Made by a program: the position numbers and the translations under genes. Positions 5,464-7,472 of a DNA stretch of 7,472 nucleotides are shown in pieces. Each line of letters opens with the position of its first letter. Positions within the stretch are counted from its first letter, which is position 1. This stretch comes from Ignavibacteria bacterium (GTDB lineage Bacteria; Bacteroidota; Ignavibacteria; UBA10030; UBA6906), in the NCBI GenBank assembly GCA_029859455.1, contig JAOUDE010000121.1, positions 1-7,472 on the forward strand, given 5' to 3'. A model generated the notes under the pieces. The model ran no database searches and was not told where the DNA came from. It saw only the letters and a program-made list of their open reading frames with translations.

Positions 5464-6045
5464 GTGATCCGATCGTTTGTCCTGCCATGCCTCCTTCTGC
5501 CGCTGATCGCTTTTCCCGCCAATGGCGGAGCAGATCCGTATCAGTTGCTCGTTACTGGGGGAGCGGGATACAACGCTTACATTGCGGAGACCCCGCCATA
5601 CACCAGCAACTCGGGAGGCTTCAGCGGGACAGTCCGGTTCATGTGGAAACCGGAACATCGTCTGAGTGTCGGACTGGAGACCGGATACCTGTACATGTAT
5701 TCCGTCGAAGCGACTAATGTCGGGACCGATTTTGGGTCGACGGATCTGTTCGGCGCGCGTTCGGCAATCCCGATATCGATTGTCTTTACAATGGATGTTA
5801 TCGACAGGCTGCAGGTGACGGCGGGAGCGGGGGAGTTTGTGGTGATGGGGACGACGGAGTCGTTTGGGAACGAGACGCGCAGCAGCTCGCTGAGCACCGG
5901 TTTCCTTGGAGCGGTCTCATACCTTGTTCCAGTGTCACCGACCCTCGAGGTTGGAGGAGAGGCGAAGTGGTACACGGCCGCAAAGTTCGAGGACGCCGGC
6001 GTATCGTTCCAGCTGATGATGCGCTGGAAAGCTCTCGAGTGGTAG
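5464..6045 (+). CDS. Small outer-membrane beta-barrel protein, third gene of the operon
   Basis: 193 residues. The N-terminus MIRSFVLPCLLLPLIAFPANGGA is a Sec signal peptide, with cleavage near residues 20-23. The mature part alternates hydrophobic and polar residues in Gly-separated strands (YQLLVTGGAGYNAYI, FSGTVRFMWKPEHRLSVGLE, GYLYMYSVEA, LQVTAGAGEFVVMG, LEVGGEAKWYTAAKF, VSFQLMMRWKALEW) and ends in Trp, the usual C-terminal signature for barrel insertion. The size fits an eight-stranded barrel of the OmpA-like/OmpX type, but no specific family is recognised. The start is GTG at 5464. Its Shine-Dalgarno AGGAGG (5450-5455) overlaps the stop of the phosphodiesterase gene, with 8 nt spacing, so the three genes are one transcription unit. 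Role unknown; probably a partner or pore for the upstream products. Confidence 0.85.
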   Translation: MIRSFVLPCLLLPLIAFPANGGADPYQLLVTGGAGYNAYIAETPPYTSNSGGFSGTVRFMWKPEHRLSVGLETGYLYMYSVEATNVGTDFGSTDLFGARSAIPISIVFTMDVIDRLQVTAGAGEFVVMGTTESFGNETRSSSLSTGFLGAVSYLVPVSPTLEVGGEAKWYTAAKFEDAGVSFQLMMRWKALEW

Positions 6046-6072
6046 GTCTCCACGGGCAAGGCGAGATATTGA

Positions 6073-6107
6073 ACCGTAGAGGATGCAGAGCGTTTAACCT
6101 CTTCGGT
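6073..6107. terminator. Imperfect hairpin between convergent genes
   Basis: ACCG-T-AGAGG (6073-6082) pairs with CCTCT-T-CGGT (6098-6107): nine base pairs with one T-T mismatch and a 15-nt loop. It lies in the 81-nt gap between the operon end and the convergent Omp85-type gene, where termination from both sides is expected. No T-tract follows on either strand, so intrinsic terminator activity is doubtful. Confidence 0.3.
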
Positions 6108-6126
6108 AAGTAGCGATGATCCGTGT

Positions 6127-7242
6127 TCAGAACGCCTGCTGAACATCAAAATAGACCCCTGTCGTCTTCTTCCCAAAACCTATATCGAACCTGATATCGA
6201 GTTTCTCCACGAGATCAAACCGGTACCGGAATCCGAAACCGTAGTTCGGGAGCAGGTTCTTGAATTCAATATCCTTGAAGCCGTGAGCAACCATTCCTGT
6301 TCCGGCGAATGCAACAACGCCAATCCGCCAGATCAGGTTTGCGCGGTACTCCGCCTGGGCTGCCAAATAGAGCTGATCGCGGTACCGTCCCATATAGTAT
6401 CCACGCATGATAGTCTTGCTGCCAAGAAGAGCGAGGTCGTAGAACGGCGTCCCGGACGTGGTTGAGACTCCGTAGAACTGCAATCCGATAATGTGTTCGT
6501 CTGCTTCATCCAGAGGGTGATAGCCGCGGAGATCGACCTCGTATTTGTTGTAGTCAAAATCGCTCCCCCAGGCTCTGGAATAGTACACAGCCCGGATTTC
6601 GTTCAGGACGCCGGAGGTGGGATAGAACCGGTGGTCGCGGGTATCCCATGCCACAACGGCGCCGATGCCCAGGCTGTTGCCTCCTTCCGATCCGGTGACG
6701 GAATGATCAACGAGAAAGGGATTAGTGCGGACATCCGTGATCGTCCGGCGAAGAAAGCGCGAGTAGAGTCCTGCCCGAAAGGTCTCGGAGAGCTGCGGCT
6801 GAAGATTGAGCTGGGCAACCATGCTCTGATGGTCGTACTCGGGGTCCGGGATATCCCCGCTGTGTGGTCCGACACCATAGAACTTGTCGATATAGGAGCC
6901 GATGCTGAAATATGAGTAGATATAGAATGATTTCCCCAGGTAGAACTCCGGGATAATCGTTACGTCATACTGGTTATTGACAGTATAATAGAAAGAAGGG
7001 GTGATGCTTGATGGTTTGATGGTGGTATCAGGAGAGAATCGGAAGAACACGAACCCGCCCCCGCCGAACGCGAGGTTCGTTTCAGGTGAGAAGAAGATGT
7101 ACGGGTACGCGATCCAGCCGAAACGATCCGGACCTTCAACGCTGTCAGGTTCGACCTGCTCCTGTGCGCCGAGGAAATCCGGCGAAAGCAGGATCATGAG
7201 GAAGAGCAGTCGTTTGGAACATAGTCGGAGAGCGATGAACAT
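6127..7242 (-). CDS. Omp85/BamA-type surface-antigen barrel without POTRA domains
   Basis: 371 residues. A signal peptide covers residues 1-26 (RLLFLMILLSPDFLGAQ), followed by a short acidic linker and then directly by strand-forming sequence from about residue 42. Two hallmarks of the Omp85 C-terminal barrel are visible: WDTRDHRFYPTSG (199-211), and LLGSKTIMRGYYMGRYRD (272-289), which matches the loop-6 (V/M)RGY/F motif. The barrel closes with IRFDIGFGKKTTGVYFDV and a C-terminal Phe, as in BamA/TamA proteins. There is no room for POTRA repeats (BamA is roughly 750-800 residues), so it is more like the short surface-antigen barrels of FCB genomes than the essential assembly factor. The start is ATG 7242 with AGGA 9 nt upstream. 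It is convergent with the operon; its relation to the operon is unproven. Confidence 0.88.
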   Translation of the reverse strand: MFIALRLCSKRLLFLMILLSPDFLGAQEQVEPDSVEGPDRFGWIAYPYIFFSPETNLAFGGGGFVFFRFSPDTTIKPSSITPSFYYTVNNQYDVTIIPEFYLGKSFYIYSYFSIGSYIDKFYGVGPHSGDIPDPEYDHQSMVAQLNLQPQLSETFRAGLYSRFLRRTITDVRTNPFLVDHSVTGSEGGNSLGIGAVVAWDTRDHRFYPTSGVLNEIRAVYYSRAWGSDFDYNKYEVDLRGYHPLDEADEHIIGLQFYGVSTTSGTPFYDLALLGSKTIMRGYYMGRYRDQLYLAAQAEYRANLIWRIGVVAFAGTGMVAHGFKDIEFKNLLPNYGFGFRYRFDLVEKLDIRFDIGFGKKTTGVYFDVQQAF

Positions 7243-7256
7243 ACACGGGTGTCCTG

Positions 7257-7285
7257 CGTTTAAGCTTCCGGGCGAGGGGAGTCAA
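7257..7285 (-). promoter_or_regulatory. Weak promoter candidate for the Omp85-type gene
   Basis: On the minus strand TTGACT (7285-7280) and TAAACG (7262-7257) have 17-nt spacing. The -10 match is poor, and the predicted start near 7250 would leave almost no room for the ribosome site, so this is tentative. Confidence 0.2.
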
Positions 7286-7294
7286 CCGCTGAGC

Positions 7295-7381
7295 ATGCGG
7301 AGAAAAGCATTGTTCATTCTCCTCTCCGCGTCCTCCGTTGTTCAGTCCCTTGCCGAAAAACAAAAGGGAGACCCTTGGTAG
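7295..7381 (+). CDS. Doubtful 28-residue signal-peptide-like ORF
   Basis: ATG at 7295 to TAG at 7381 encodes a peptide beginning MRRKALFILLSASSVVQSLA and ending EKQKGDPW. This is basic, then hydrophobic, then a small-residue (SLA) cleavage-like site, the form of a complete Sec signal peptide with eight residues left over. GGGAG lies about 13 nt upstream, which is too far to be a good ribosome site. It is antisense to the upstream region of the Omp85-type gene and overlaps the terminator of the partial gene to the right. It may be chance, a tiny secreted peptide, or a remnant. Confidence 0.22.
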   Translation: MRRKALFILLSASSVVQSLAEKQKGDPW

Positions 7382-7395
7382 CAGGACCTCCCTTT
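7356..7395 (-). terminator. Intrinsic terminator of the partial gene at the right edge
   Basis: Read on the minus strand, AAAGGGAG (7395-7388) pairs with CTCCCTTT (7370-7363) around a 17-nt loop that can pair further (CCT/AGG). TTGTTTTT follows immediately. The stem plus U-tract, placed 24 nt after the stop of the partial coding sequence, is a convincing Rho-independent terminator for it. Confidence 0.7.
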
Positions 7396-7419
7396 GAAAA
7401 AAACCGGCTACTGTTGCGG

Positions 7420-7472
7420 CTAGTACTGCTGCCAGGCGAATCCCGCAGTGATGCCCCAGTACTGGAGTTTCA
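7420..7472 (-). CDS. 3' end of a protein running off the window, probably an outer-membrane barrel
   Basis: Only the last 16 codons and the TAG (7420-7422) are inside the window, reading KLQYWGITAGFAWQQY. The amphipathic strand pattern with Trp/Tyr and a terminal Tyr is typical of the last strand of an outer-membrane barrel. A strong terminator follows, which supports this being a real gene end. Too little is present to identify it. Confidence 0.55.
   Translation of the reverse strand, partial: KLQYWGITAGFAWQQY

Noticed and set aside
4837..5658. Long 273-codon minus-strand ORF antisense to the phosphodiesterase and third operon gene
   Set aside because: Arg/Pro/His-rich translation with no domain or export signal; it is the shadow of two well-supported plus-strand genes.
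5577..6176. 199-codon minus-strand ORF across the end of the operon
   Set aside because: No recognisable motifs and it lies opposite a barrel gene with a proper ribosome site and aromatic C-terminus.
7306..7338. Minus-strand micro-ORF starting MNNAFLRMLSG after GAGAGGAGA
   Set aside because: Only 11 codons, ribosome site practically touching the ATG, and no downstream dependent structure; not supportable as a leader.

Overview
The window looks like chromosomal DNA from a Gram-negative member of the Bacteroidota/Chlorobi (FCB) group. The clues are several signal-peptide-bearing outer-membrane beta-barrels ending in aromatic residues, a receiver-AraC regulator typical of that group, and a degraded secreted-protein gene whose end carries a SGVYFYRLTAGD-type C-terminal motif, as seen in type IX secretion cargo and FlgD-like C-termini. 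No rRNA, tRNA, CRISPR array or transposase is visible. The taxon is inferred from protein style, not from a marker gene.

Left region (1-2208), coding on the minus strand. In transcription order it holds four items. First is a broken gene with a strong ribosome binding site, which jumps from a signal peptide straight to a secretion-type C-terminus (1774-1903). Next comes about 150 nt of unassigned sequence with a terminator-like hairpin, then the second half of a receiver domain cut off by an in-frame stop (1446-1622). After these are an intact response regulator with an AraC-type DNA-binding domain (584-1393) and a small secreted cysteine-containing protein of unknown function (147-539). No sensor kinase is present. 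The two adjacent remnants suggest repeated deletions around a two-component locus.

Middle region (2209-6045). A membrane-anchored calcineurin-like metallophosphoesterase (minus strand, 2209-3366) is divergent from a three-gene plus-strand operon. The operon encodes an outer-membrane barrel-like protein with no ATG/GTG/TTG start at its signal peptide, a lipoprotein glycerophosphodiester phosphodiesterase overlapping it by 4 bp, and a second barrel protein whose Shine-Dalgarno sits on the preceding stop codon. The divergent gap holds a plausible sigma70-like promoter and a perfect 7-3-7 palindrome. Together these genes suggest an envelope module that handles phosphate esters at the outer membrane (inference).

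Right region (6046-7472). A convergent minus-strand gene encodes a short Omp85/BamA-type barrel without POTRA domains. Upstream of it lie an intrinsic terminator and the last 16 residues of another minus-strand protein that runs off the window. A tiny plus-strand ORF resembling a signal peptide lies between them and is doubtful.

The best candidate for an undescribed system is the barrel / lipoprotein-phosphodiesterase / barrel operon with its divergent phosphoesterase. The case rests on gene order and overlap, not on any known homologous system.
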